A DNA stretch of 64,000 nt from Myxococcales bacterium (GTDB taxonomy: Bacteria; Myxococcota_A; Bradymonadia; UBA7976; UBA1532): positions 744,001 to 808,000 of the forward strand of contig JACKDL010000001.1 of the NCBI GenBank assembly GCA_020633555.1, given 5' to 3'. Position numbers and translations under genes: made by a program. The first letter of the stretch is position 1. Each line of letters opens with the position of its first letter. Below are positions 14,717-24,300 of the stretch, piece after piece. The notes below the pieces were generated by a model. That model searched no databases. It saw nothing but the letters and a program-made list of their open reading frames with translations, and was not told the DNA's origin.

Positions 14717-16678
14717 ATGGCCCAGACACCACAGGCGGCAGACACCGCGAGTCAACGGGACGGGTTGGGGCGTCTGGCGCAGCGCGTTGGGCACGAAGCG
14801 GTCCGGCGGGACTGGTGGGGCTTCTTCGGGGGCTCCGGCGGGATCGAGGGGCTGGCCGTGACCTTGGGTTGGGCTGCCGGTGCTCCGCCACCCACCGCGG
14901 CGCCGCTGCCAGCCGGCGCGCTGGAAGAGGCGCTGAGCCCGCTGAGGGCCAGCGCCCCGGCGCGCCTGCTCGAGACCCACCTGGGCATTGGTCCGAGCGA
15001 CATGGACCTGCTGCTGCAATTGGTGGCGCTGGCCTGCGACGGCCCCGTCGGGGCGCTGTTTCGAGCCCGTTCGCCCGGCGGGGTGCCCGACTGGCTCTGG
15101 GCCCGCTGGCTGGATGTGCCTTTGGGGCGGTTGGCCGACGACCGGCCGTTGTGTCGCTCGGGGGCCGTTGTAGCGCGGCGCGGGCCCGGCGGTCAGCGGA
15201 TCTTGGCGCCAGCGGAGGCGACGGTCGCGACCCTGCAGGGGGCCGCGCCGCCCCTTCAGCTCCCACTTGCAGACTGGGTTGCCTGGCCGGGGCTGCGCGC
15301 GGTCGAAGCGCAGGTGGCGGACGTGTTGGGCTCGGGGGACCCGACGCCGCTGTTGGTGGTCGGGCCCGAGGGACAGGGGCGCAGGACAGCGCTCAAGCAC
15401 TGGGCGGCAGGCGCGCAGCGCCCCGTTGTCTTTGTGGACATCGCTGAGGCCGGGGCGCACGACGCGCTCGTCGATCGAGCGCTGTGGGCCCGGGTGCACG
15501 ACGCGCTGGTCGTGATCCTGGGTGACGGGGCCGAGAGCCCACACCAGGCCCGAAGGCTGGCCCAGGTCTTTGGGGCGTCGCAGGTTCGGGTGGTGGTGCT
15601 GGCGACCGAGGCGAACGCGGAGGTCTGGCAGACGGCGTGGCCCAGCCTGGCGCCCGCTCAGTGGACGCCGCCCGACTCCGATGGGCTGGCCGCCCTGGTC
15701 ACCCGGTTCATGGCGCGGCTGGGCTGGGCCGAGGACGCAGGGCAGGCGCGGTGGCTGGCGAGGACCTATCGGCTGCGGCCCCGTGACTTGTGGCTGTCCC
15801 TGCGTGACCTGGGCCAAGGCGCCGGCGCCGCCCTGGATGAAGCGGCCCTCGATGGCCGGATCCGCGCCCGCCTGAGGACCCGCCTGGCTGCGCTGGCTGA
15901 CCCCATCGAGGTGCACCAAGGCTGGGACGCGTTGGTCCTCGCCGAGAGTCAGCGGGCGGTCGTCCAGGAGATCGTAGCCCACGCGCGCCATGGGCACACG
16001 GTGCTCGACCAGTGGGGGTTCTCAGCCCGGTTCGGGCCCCGGCACAGCGTCTCCTGCCTCTTCAGTGGTCCCCCGGGCACGGGCAAGACCCTGACCGCCG
16101 GCTTGATCGCCGAGGCCCTGGGTCTGCCGGCCTTCCGCGTGGATCTGGCGCGGGTGGTCGACAAGTACGTGGGCGAGACGGAGAAGAACCTGGGGCGACT
16201 GTTCGACGAGGCCGAGCGGGTGCCGGTGGTCCTGGTCTTCGACGAGGCGGACGCGCTCTTCGGCGAGCGCACTGAGCAGAAGTCGAGCCAGGACCGCTAC
16301 GCGAACCTCGAGGTCAACTACCTGCTGCAGCGCATGGAGCGCTTTGGCGGGATCTCGGTGCTGACCACCAACCGAGCGGCCGTGATCGATCCGGCCTTCC
16401 GGCGCCGGCTGCGGTTTCACGTGCACTTCGACCTGCCCGAGGTGGCCGATCGACAGCGCCTGTGGGAGGCGATGATTCCGCCCGGGTGCCTGCTGGGCGA
16501 AGTGGACTTCGGGGCCCTGGCGCGCCGCTGGCGAATCAGCGGCGCGCTGATCCGCAAGGCCGTGCTGCGCGGCGCGTTCCTGGCGGCCGCCCGAGGTCAG
16601 GCGTTGGACGGGGCGCTGCTGGATGAGGCGACGCGGCTTGAGCTGGCCGAAGCCGGCCGGCTGGCGAGTGAGCCATGA
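14717..16678 (+). CDS. AAA+ ATPase with a degenerate first and an intact second nucleotide-binding domain
   Basis: 653 residues. The C-terminal AAA domain (about 430-640) has Walker A GPPGTGKT (451-458), Walker B VLVFDEADALF, sensor-1-like TTNRAAVIDPAFRRRLRF with arginine finger, and a small helical lid. It resembles the two-domain AAA ATPases often found with contractile injection systems and other assembly machines. An N-terminal ATPase-like region (210-330) has GPEGQGRRT, where the Walker Lys is Arg, so it probably does not hydrolyse ATP. The start at 14717 follows AGGAGG. The stop overlaps the next gene (ATGA). No injection-system structural genes are nearby; the client is unknown. Confidence 0.85.
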   Translation: MAQTPQAADTASQRDGLGRLAQRVGHEAVRRDWWGFFGGSGGIEGLAVTLGWAAGAPPPTAAPLPAGALEEALSPLRASAPARLLETHLGIGPSDMDLLLQLVALACDGPVGALFRARSPGGVPDWLWARWLDVPLGRLADDRPLCRSGAVVARRGPGGQRILAPAEATVATLQGAAPPLQLPLADWVAWPGLRAVEAQVADVLGSGDPTPLLVVGPEGQGRRTALKHWAAGAQRPVVFVDIAEAGAHDALVDRALWARVHDALVVILGDGAESPHQARRLAQVFGASQVRVVVLATEANAEVWQTAWPSLAPAQWTPPDSDGLAALVTRFMARLGWAEDAGQARWLARTYRLRPRDLWLSLRDLGQGAGAALDEAALDGRIRARLRTRLAALADPIEVHQGWDALVLAESQRAVVQEIVAHARHGHTVLDQWGFSARFGPRHSVSCLFSGPPGTGKTLTAGLIAEALGLPAFRVDLARVVDKYVGETEKNLGRLFDEAERVPVVLVFDEADALFGERTEQKSSQDRYANLEVNYLLQRMERFGGISVLTTNRAAVIDPAFRRRLRFHVHFDLPEVADRQRLWEAMIPPGCLLGEVDFGALARRWRISGALIRKAVLRGAFLAAARGQALDGALLDEATRLELAEAGRLASEP

Positions 16679-17700
16679 GGCGGGGGCCACGCTGGTGGGC
16701 ACCCACGGTGCTCGCGCTGGGTCTGACAGGGGCGGCAACCGTCGCGTTGGCCGATCCCACCCTCGAGGTCTTCACCCGTTCGGACTGCACCGCCTGTCGC
16801 CAGCAGCTTCGAGTGCTGACCACGCTGGCGTTGCAGCCCGTGGACCGCCCCATCGACCGTGATCCCGAGGCGCGCCGGGCCTTCGAGGCGCGCACCGCGG
16901 CGCTGGGGCTGGCCCCCCGTGAGGAGCGGTTGCCGCTGGTCGCGATCGGCTCCGTCTCGCTCCCGGACGACCCGCCGCTGCCGGCAGTGCTGGCCCACCT
17001 GGATCGACCCGTCCCTCCCTGGGCGCCGCCCGGCGGGGCCACCCGAATCCAGAAGTTCGGGACGGCCCCCTGCCCTCGGGTTGAGGCTGCGCTGGCCGCG
17101 GCGGGCCTGAGGTGGGAGGCCGCCGATCCCACGGAGCCGGCCGTGGCCGAGCGGCTGTGGGTGCAGTTGCGGCTGCTGGGCCACCCGCCTCGCCAAGGGA
17201 CGTCGCTGCCCGTCTGGCTGGTGGGGACGAGGGTGCTGCAGGGCTGCCCGGAGGCCGGCGCGGTGGCCCACGCGCTGCCCGAGCCGGCCATCGTGGCCTG
17301 GGCGAGGGCTCAGCGCGACGCCGATCCAGAGGGCTTCGCGCGGCGCACCGTCCGGCTCCTCTCGACGTTGCGCGACCGCCCTCGGCTGGGGCTCAAGCGG
17401 CTGCTGCTGGCACCAGGCCTGCTGGACCCCGCGTCGTCGCTGGCGGGCCAACTCCGGCTCGCGCAGCGCCGGCGCCCGCTCCGCTTTCGGCCGTGGGGCA
17501 GCCTGAACGGGCCCGTCACTCGCGTCCCCGATCCCTGGACCGCGGGGGACGGCGCCCAGGCTCTCTTGAGCGGGCCCGACGCCTGGGCCGTCGGACCGAT
17601 GCTGGCGTCGGCCCGGCTGGTCGACGTGGCGGGCGTACCGACCCTGGAGGTGCAGTGGGCGCCGGATCCAGAGCTTCCACCCACGGGCGCCGGGCGCTGA
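16675..17700 (+). CDS. Exported protein with glutaredoxin-like CTAC domain
   Basis: 341 residues. The N-terminal hydrophobic segment ends at ALAD (about residue 27), a typical signal-peptide site. Residues 29-90 look like a thioredoxin-fold strand with EVFTRSDCTACRQQ (Cys38 and Cys41), like a glutaredoxin active site. A second, degenerate copy starts at TRIQKFGTAPCPRVE with one Cys. The C-terminal 130 residues have no recognised domain. The ATG overlaps the AAA+ stop as ATGA, so the two are likely coupled. It may transfer reducing equivalents in the periplasm; the substrate is unknown. Confidence 0.7.
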   Translation: MRRGPRWWAPTVLALGLTGAATVALADPTLEVFTRSDCTACRQQLRVLTTLALQPVDRPIDRDPEARRAFEARTAALGLAPREERLPLVAIGSVSLPDDPPLPAVLAHLDRPVPPWAPPGGATRIQKFGTAPCPRVEAALAAAGLRWEAADPTEPAVAERLWVQLRLLGHPPRQGTSLPVWLVGTRVLQGCPEAGAVAHALPEPAIVAWARAQRDADPEGFARRTVRLLSTLRDRPRLGLKRLLLAPGLLDPASSLAGQLRLAQRRRPLRFRPWGSLNGPVTRVPDPWTAGDGAQALLSGPDAWAVGPMLASARLVDVAGVPTLEVQWAPDPELPPTGAGR

Positions 17701-17833
17701 CGCATCATCGGGGGGCCGGGTGCCAGGCGTGCTGCGGTGGGGCCGGCCGCTGGCAGGGCGGGCTCTTGCCCTTGGGGGCGGGGCCGTGCGCGCCGGGGCT
17801 GCCATCGCACGCCGCCGAGGGTATGATGGCCGG

Positions 17834-18550
17834 GTGAACGCCGTGGACGAACGACTGCTGACGTTGGGGCTGGCCGGGCTTGGCCTGGCCCATGAACTCA
17901 ACACGCCGCTGACCACCCTGGGGCTCCGGCTCGAGCTGCTGACCGAGCAGGTCCGCGCCGGGCATCTCGACGCCGAGGCGCTGGCGAACCAGCTCGACGC
18001 CGCGCGCGCCCAGGCGCAGCGGATGGGGACGTTGATTCAGCGCTTTCGGCGGTTCGCGCGGGGCGAGCCCGGGCTCCCCGAGGTGGTCGGTGTGGAGACC
18101 CTGCTGGAGGACACCCTCCAGCTGGTTCGTCCCGCCTTGGCCGAGGCCGCTGCCACCAGCTTGACGTGGACGGGGTTGCCGGGGGTTGAGGTCAAGGTGG
18201 ACCGGCTGCTGACGGTTCAGGCGCTGAGCTGCCTGGTGTTCAACGCCAGCGATCTACTGGGTGAGGGCCGCGCGACCACAGTCCACATTTCCGCCGAGCT
18301 CGACGGGTCGGGCGACGCGGTCCGGATCCAGGTCGCTGACGACGGTCCCGGCTTCGCTGATCCGGAAGCCGCGGTGCGGCTCGGCTGGTCGAGCAAGGGC
18401 GGCCGAGGCATGGGCGTGGGGCTGACGTTCGCCGCCGAGCTGGCGGCTCGCATGGGCGGGCGGCTCGTACTCGAGAACCGAGCGCAGGGGGGAGCTCAGG
18501 TCACCCTGGTGGTGCCTCGACTCGACCCGGCAGGCTCAGCGGACGGGTGA
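17834..18550 (+). CDS. Small soluble sensor histidine kinase
   Basis: 238 residues from GTG 17834 (chosen because the upstream in-frame sequence is low complexity and non-homologous). The H-box LAHELNTPLTTL has the phospho-accepting His at about residue 20, so there is no room for a sensor domain. N- and G-boxes follow: FNASDLL, VADDGPGF, GRGMGVGLTFAAEL. It should bind ATP and autophosphorylate, with input coming from a partner protein. No response regulator is adjacent. It may be the third gene of the AAA+/glutaredoxin operon (133-nt gap). Confidence 0.8.
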   Translation: MNAVDERLLTLGLAGLGLAHELNTPLTTLGLRLELLTEQVRAGHLDAEALANQLDAARAQAQRMGTLIQRFRRFARGEPGLPEVVGVETLLEDTLQLVRPALAEAAATSLTWTGLPGVEVKVDRLLTVQALSCLVFNASDLLGEGRATTVHISAELDGSGDAVRIQVADDGPGFADPEAAVRLGWSSKGGRGMGVGLTFAAELAARMGGRLVLENRAQGGAQVTLVVPRLDPAGSADG

Positions 18551-18704
18551 GACCCGGGCTGCGCGACCGGCGGACCGAATTGCGCAGCGGCGCGATGTTG
18601 ACGCAAGGGACTCAGCGGGTGAGCCGGCGACCGCCGCCTGGCCGGTTTGCTGGGCGGCGAAGGGATCCGAGCCGGCCCGTTGGCCGCCGCCGTGGCCGAC
18701 AACC

Positions 18705-18740
18705 AAAAAAAAGCCCGCACCGGGTGTTCCCGGTGCGGGC
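18705..18740 (-). terminator. Intrinsic terminator of infC
   Basis: On the minus strand a 12-bp perfect stem (arms 18740-18729 and 18724-18713, loop AACA) is followed by eight U residues (18712-18705). It lies 64 nt after the infC stop and is the only textbook intrinsic terminator seen in the window. The remaining 150 bp up to the kinase gene contain nothing recognisable. Confidence 0.9.
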
Positions 18741-18803
18741 TCAGAGGCGCTGCGCGGTGCTCAGCGAGGCGCGCTGAGCCCGGCGACGGCACGACGGCCG
18801 GGC

Positions 18804-19550
18804 TCAGCCCTTGTCGTCGTCGTCGTCATCCCCGTCGTCGTCGAAGTCCTCGTCCTCGTCGTCGTCGAAGTCCTCGTCGTCGTCGAAGTCCTCGTCGTCA
18901 TCGAAGTCCTCGTCGTCGTCGAAGTCCTCGTCGTCGCCGTCCAAGACCTCGCCGGCGTCGACGCCGGGCTGGCCACCGTCGGCAGCCTGCGGCTGGGGCG
19001 CCTTGGGCCGCTCGGGCGAGGCTGCCTTGGCCTTCGGCTCGTCCTTGATGGCCTTGGGCTTCGGCTCGACGGTGACCGTGACACCGCCGCCCTCCAGGAG
19101 GGGGCGACCCGAGACGGTGCCCACATCCTCGAGCTTGGCGGTCAGCTCCTTCAGGAGCAGGATCCAGCGTTCGGTCACCGCGCGCTCGCGGCCACGCATG
19201 CGGACGACGAAGCGCACCCGGTCACCCGCGTCGAGGAAGCGACGGGCGTGACTGAGCTTGGTCTCCAGATCGTGGGGATCGGTCTTGGGCCGAAGCTTGA
19301 TGATCTTGGTCTGGACCTGCTTCTGCTTCTTGGTGCGCTTGCGCTGCTCATAGCGGAAGCGGCCGTAGTCCATGATGCGGCAGACAGGCGGACGGGCGTT
19401 GGGCGCCACCTCCACCAGATCCAGGCCCCTGTCGAATGCCATCCGGCGCGCGTCATCGGGGCTCATGAGGCCCAGCCGCTCGCCGCTGTCGTCGATCACC
19501 ATGATCTGCGAGATGCGGATCTGGTGGTTGATCCTTCTGCGCTCTTCCAA
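18804..19550 (-). CDS. infC: Translation initiation factor IF-3 with acidic repeat extension
   Basis: IF-3 binds the 30S subunit, prevents 50S joining and proofreads the start codon. Residues 1-170 are a normal IF-3: INHQIRISQIMVIDDSGERLG, the linker FRYEQRKRTKKQKQ and the C-terminal IIKLRPKTDPHD domain. An extra 75 residues follow: a KPKA-rich stretch, then tandem DDEDF repeats ending in poly-Asp. The start is TTG at 19550, 3 nt after GGAG; the non-AUG start is consistent with IF-3 autoregulation. The usual partners rpmI-rplT and thrS are absent. The gene has its own promoter (19589-19617) and terminator (18705-18740). Confidence 0.96.
   Translation of the reverse strand: MEERRRINHQIRISQIMVIDDSGERLGLMSPDDARRMAFDRGLDLVEVAPNARPPVCRIMDYGRFRYEQRKRTKKQKQVQTKIIKLRPKTDPHDLETKLSHARRFLDAGDRVRFVVRMRGRERAVTERWILLLKELTAKLEDVGTVSGRPLLEGGGVTVTVEPKPKAIKDEPKAKAASPERPKAPQPQAADGGQPGVDAGEVLDGDDEDFDDDEDFDDDEDFDDDEDFDDDEDEDFDDDGDDDDDDKG
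18811..18938 (-). repeat. Tandem 18-nt repeats encoding the IF-3 acidic tail
   Basis: About six imperfect 15-18-nt units (minus-strand sense GAC-GAC-GAC-GAG-GAC-TTC) encode DDDEDF repeats inside infC. Being in frame and short, they should vary in copy number by slippage without frameshifts. Confidence 0.85.
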
Positions 19551-19588
19551 GTTCTCCGGCGTCCCCGCTCAGGTCGATTCCGTTGTGG

Positions 19589-19617
19589 GTGATAGCGGTG
19601 TGCCAGGGGCCTGTCAA
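19589..19617 (-). promoter_or_regulatory. infC promoter
   Basis: Minus strand: perfect TTGACA (19617-19612), 17-nt spacer, TATCAC (19594-19589). The predicted leader is about 32 nt and carries GGAG before the TTG start. This is one of the best -35/-10 pairs in the window. Confidence 0.65.
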
Positions 19618-19690
19618 CCGCGGCGTTGCCCACGATGACGGCAATTTGCCAAGATCGGCGCCCATGGCCCACCCGAGGGGAAGGTGACCG

Positions 19691-21325
19691 ATGGCCGACG
19701 CCCGTTTCTGCTGTGCTGCTCTGTTGTTGGCGACCGCGCTGGGCGGGTGCGACGACGGGGGCGGCGGCGGCTCGACCTTGCCCGACCGGGGCTTGTTGGA
19801 TCTGGACTCGGGTGTCGGCGACGCCCGGCCCCCCACCGTTTGGGACTCGGGGCTGGACGGCCGCGTGGTCCGGGCCGATCGCTTCGTGGTGGAGCGCGAC
19901 GCCGGGGTCGAGGCCTGCCTGGCTGAGGGGGCGACGCCGGTGGAGCGCGCCACCGGGGAGGCCATCGCAGGCGCCCGGAGTCTGCGGGCGGATCTGGACG
20001 TGGACGGCGACGATCTGGCCGACCTGGCGGTGCGGATCGAGGACGCCGAGGGCGTGCACTTCCTGCTGGTGGACGGCGAGACGTTGGTGCCGGGGGCGCG
20101 GCTGACCCTGCGCGGCGCCGTGGACGGCGAGCTGATGCCCAACCTGTGGCCGGCCCGCTCGGGGCTGCTGCGGCCCATCCCGGTGGGCGAGGGCCAGGTG
20201 GGGTTCGTGGCGCTGGAGCGCCGGCCCGACAACGTGGTGGGGCTGCGGGTGCTGACGGCGGGTGGTGAGGGCCTGCGGTTCATCGAGTTCAGCGAGGGCC
20301 TGAGCCGGCTGACGTTGATGGACACCCGGCAGGGCTGGCGGGCGCTGGTGGACACGCCCCAGGGGGGCTGCGCGCTGTACAGCGTGGAGGCCGAGGCGCC
20401 GCTCGGGGCGTGGCCGGCATGCACCCTGCGGCCCGGCTGGGACGTGAACGCCGACGACGGGGTGGACGTGGTGCGCACCTCGACCACCGGGGTGGCGGTG
20501 ATCGACGGGCGCACCGGCGAGCCGGCGATCCAGCGCGGCGATGCCATCGCGCTGGGCGTGGCGCCGCCCGTCCCTGCCGAGGGATCGCTGCCCGCCGGCC
20601 CGGTGGATCTGCGAGGCGCGGGGCCCGAGGTCATCGGGGTGCTGCAGGAGCGAGGGCTGCGGCTGACCTACCGGGAGCCGCTGGAGCTGGCGCCCGCGGA
20701 GTTGGAGCCGCAGATCGTCGCGGGCAACCACGCCCGGTTCGACTTTCTGCAGGGCCCGAGCGGCTTGCGCCTGTGGGCCGAGGATGACCGGGGCGGCCTG
20801 AAGGTGCTGCAGGTGTACGAGCTGGGCAACACCTTGCGGCCGCGGGGCGAGGTGGGTCCCTTCCGCTACCTGCAGTGGGGCCCCGGGCCCGACGTGGACA
20901 ACGACGGGTTCCCCGAGGTCTGGGTGCTGGGCGGGTCCAGCGAGCAAGGGGACAACACGCCGGTGCAGTTCCTGTCGGTGAACGACGGGAGCTCCGTGTT
21001 CACCCTGCCGGCCGAGCGCAACGCCCGGTACGACGTGGCCTGGGCCGGCGGGATCCACGGCTACGACCTGGACGGTTGCCCAGGCGAGGAGCACGTCGCG
21101 ATCCGCCGGGGCAATGGCCGCGAGGGCGGCCCCACCCCCACCCGGCTGGTGATCGCCGACGCGCGGGGTGAGGCCATCTGGCGGGCCGAGGGCGTGGACA
21201 GCTACGCGCACTCGGCGGCGGTGGCCGACGTGGACGGCGACGGGCAGCCCGAGCTGCTGGAGCTGCTGGGCAAGACCGCCGAGGGCGCCGCGATCACCGT
21301 CTGGACCGTGGGCGCGGCGGAGTAG
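19691..21325 (+). CDS. Lipoprotein with FG-GAP/VCBS-like repeats
   Basis: 544 residues. The signal peptide ends in ALGGC (Cys20), followed by a Gly-rich spacer. The body has repeated Asp-rich beta-propeller blade motifs such as DLDVDGDDLADLAV, GPDVDNDGFPEVWVLG and VADVDGDGQPELLELL, which are typical FG-GAP/VCBS calcium-binding loops. It is therefore probably an outer-membrane-anchored beta-propeller binding protein. AAGG precedes the ATG. It is divergent from infC (140-bp shared region) and convergent with dnaE2 (17-bp gap). Confidence 0.8.
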   Translation: MADARFCCAALLLATALGGCDDGGGGGSTLPDRGLLDLDSGVGDARPPTVWDSGLDGRVVRADRFVVERDAGVEACLAEGATPVERATGEAIAGARSLRADLDVDGDDLADLAVRIEDAEGVHFLLVDGETLVPGARLTLRGAVDGELMPNLWPARSGLLRPIPVGEGQVGFVALERRPDNVVGLRVLTAGGEGLRFIEFSEGLSRLTLMDTRQGWRALVDTPQGGCALYSVEAEAPLGAWPACTLRPGWDVNADDGVDVVRTSTTGVAVIDGRTGEPAIQRGDAIALGVAPPVPAEGSLPAGPVDLRGAGPEVIGVLQERGLRLTYREPLELAPAELEPQIVAGNHARFDFLQGPSGLRLWAEDDRGGLKVLQVYELGNTLRPRGEVGPFRYLQWGPGPDVDNDGFPEVWVLGGSSEQGDNTPVQFLSVNDGSSVFTLPAERNARYDVAWAGGIHGYDLDGCPGEEHVAIRRGNGREGGPTPTRLVIADARGEAIWRAEGVDSYAHSAAVADVDGDGQPELLELLGKTAEGAAITVWTVGAAE

Positions 21326-21342
21326 GCGCCGGCGGCGCGCCC

Positions 21343-24300
21343 TCAGCGGAAGCTGCGGGCCCGCGGCGCGGCCAGGGCCTCGAAGGCCAAAGCCTCGAAG
21401 CGCCGCCCCTGCACGTTGGCCACCCCCTGCTCGATGCCGAGCACCCCCTCGATCCACAGGAACGGCGACTGCACCAGCACCCGCCGGTGGGCCTCGAAGT
21501 CCCGCGGGCGGACGATCACGTTGATGTAGCCGGTCTCGTCCTCGAGCGTGACGAAGAAGAAGCCCTTGGCCGACTCCGGGCGCTGGCGGGTGTTGACCTG
21601 CCCCGCCACCTTCACCCACTGCCCATGGCGGCACTGGAGCAGGCGCACCGCGGGCAGGGCGCCCCGGCGTAGCAGCTCGGGGCGCAGGTAGCACACCGGG
21701 TGGCGGCCCGTGGTCAGGCCCAGGGTGCGGTAGTCCGCCCGGGTGCGGTCGATGGCGGGCTGGTGAGGCAGCGCCACCACGGCCTCGTCGGGCAGACCGA
21801 GGGGCAGCGGGTACTGGACGTTGCGGGCCAGGCGCAGCACCGCCCACACGGCCTGGCGGCGGGGCTGGACGAAGGCGTCGAAGGCGCCCGCTTCGGCCAG
21901 GGTGACCAGGGCCTTGCGGGGCAGCTCGGCCCGGCGCACCACATCCGCCGCGTCCTGGAAGGGGCCCGCCTGCCGAGCCTGCTCGAGCGCCCGCTGGGCG
22001 GCCGTGCCCAGCCCCGCCACCTGCCGCAGCCCCAGGCGCACCGCCGCGCCCTCCATGGTGGTGCGCCAGTCGCTGCGGGCGAGGCACGGGGGCCGCACCT
22101 GCACGCCATGGCGCTTGGCGTCGTGGATGAGCGCCGCCGGCGAGTAGAAGCCCAGGGGCTGGGCGTTGAGCATGGCGCACAGGAACTCCGCCGGGTGGCG
22201 GTGCTTCAGCCAGCACGAGGCGTACACCAGCAGGGCGAACGAGGTGGAGTGGCTCTCGGGGAAGCCGTAGGTGCTGAAGCCGTGGATCTGCTGGATGATC
22301 CGCTCGGCGTAGTCGGGCGCGACCCCCTTGGCGGCCATGCCCGCGCGCAGCTTGTCGAGCAGCGGATCCAGCTTGTGGCGGTGGCGCTGGCTGCCCATGG
22401 CCCGGCGCAGGGCGTCGGCCTCGACGGCGGTGAAGTCGGCGATGGCCACCGCGAGCTGCATGCCCTGCTCCTGGAACAGGGGCACGCCCAGGGTGCGCGC
22501 CAGGATGGGCGCCACGTCGGGGTGGAACATCTCGACGGGCTCCTCGCCGCGTTTGCGCCGGATGTAGGGGTGCACCATGTCGCCCTGCAGGGGCCCGGGG
22601 CGGATGAGCGCCACCTGGATCGCCAGCTCGTAGAGGGTCTGCGGCTGTGTGCGCGGCAGGCAGTTCATCTGCGCCCGGCTCTCGATCTGGAAGACCCCCA
22701 CCGTGTCGGCCCGGGCGATCATGCCGTAGACCCCGGGATCGTCGGGCAGGTTGTAGATGTAGGCCGGCCGCCCGTGGCGGGCCCGCACCAGGTGCAGCCC
22801 CTCGGCGATGGCGGTGAGCATGCCCAGGCCCAGCAGGTCGAACTTGGGCAGCCCCGCGGCGTCCAGGTCGTCCTTGTCCCACTGGATGATGGTGCGGCCC
22901 TCCATGGCCGCGGGCTCCACCGGCACGATCTGGCTCACGGGCTGGGTGCTGAGCACGAAGCCGCCCACGTGGATCGAGCGGTGCCGGGGCAGGCCCAGGA
23001 TCCCGGCCACGGCGGTCTTCAGGGCCACCAGGCGATCGGCCTGCGGATCGAAGCCCGCCGCCCGGATGCGCGCGTCGTCGAGCACCCCCTCGCGCCCCAC
23101 CTGCTCGGCCAGGCGCCCGCCCTCGTCCGCCGAGAAGTCCAGCGCTCGCGCCACGTCGCGCACCGCGCTGCGGCCCCGGAAACAGATGTGCTCGCACACC
23201 ATGGCCGCGTGGGCCCGCCCGTAGCGGGCGTACACCCACTGGATCACCTCCTCGCGGCGGGCGTGGGCGATGTCCAGGTCGATGTCGGGGTAGCCGTCGC
23301 GGGCCTCGGACAGGAAGCGCTCGAACAGCAGGTGGAACCGCAGCGGATCCACCGCGGTGATGGCCAGGCAGTAGCACACTGCCGAGTTGGCCGCCGAGCC
23401 CCGCCCCTGCACCAGGATGTCCTGGCTACGGGCGAAGCGGACGATCTCCCACATGATCAGGAAGTACCCCGCCAGCCCCTTCTTGCCGATGAGGGCCAGC
23501 TCGCGCTCGAGCTGCGCGTGGTGCTTCGCCGTCAGCCCCTGCCCCCCCCAGCGCTCGTGGGCGCCCTCGTAGGTCAGGTGGCGCAGGTAGGCGTCGGGAT
23601 CGGCGAACTCGGGGGGCAGCGCCACGCCGGGCAGCTTGGGCACGAGCTGCTTCAGCCGGAAGCTGCACTGCTCGGCCAGCGCCACCGAGGCGCGCACCCC
23701 GCGCAGATCATGGCGCCAGCGGTGGGCCATGGCCGCGGCGCCCTTCAGGTGCCACTCGGCGTTGGGTCGCAGCCGGCGCCCCGCGGTGTCGACGGTGGTG
23801 TGGGTGCGCAGGCAGGTGAGCACGTCGTGCACGACGCGCTGCTCGGGCAGGGCGTAGTGCACGTTGTTGGTGACCACCCACGGGCTGCCCAGCTCGTCGG
23901 CCAGCCGGATCAGGCCCCCCGCCAGCCGCGCCTGCTCGGGCAGGCCGTGATCGTGCACCTCGACGGCGAAGTGCTCGGCGCCGAAGACCTCGCGCAGCCA
24001 GCCCGCCTCGCGGCGCGCCCCCAGGGTGTCGCCCGCCGCCACCCGCCTGGGCACAACACCCCGAGGACAGCCGCTCAGGCACAGCAGGCCCTCGGCGTGG
24101 GCGGCCAGCACCTCGCGGGGCACCCGGGGCGTGCCGCGGGGCAAGGTGGCGCGGGCATGGGTCACCAGCTCGGCCAGGTGCTGGTAGCCCCGCACCGTGC
24201 GCGCCAGCAGGGTCAGGTGGCTGTCGGGCTGTTGACCGTCGGGCCCACCCCCCTGCCCCGCCAGGGTCAGCTCCAGGCCGCACAGGGCTGGGAAGTCGCC

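Noticed and set aside
18811..18938. Possible non-coding microsatellite
   Set aside because: The repeats are in frame with infC and encode a consistent acidic motif, so they are coding.
19496..23377. Very long open frame of 1293 codons on the minus strand
   Set aside because: It overlaps dnaE2 and the propeller lipoprotein in another frame, is Arg/Gly/Pro/His-rich and has no family motif; it is a high-GC shadow.
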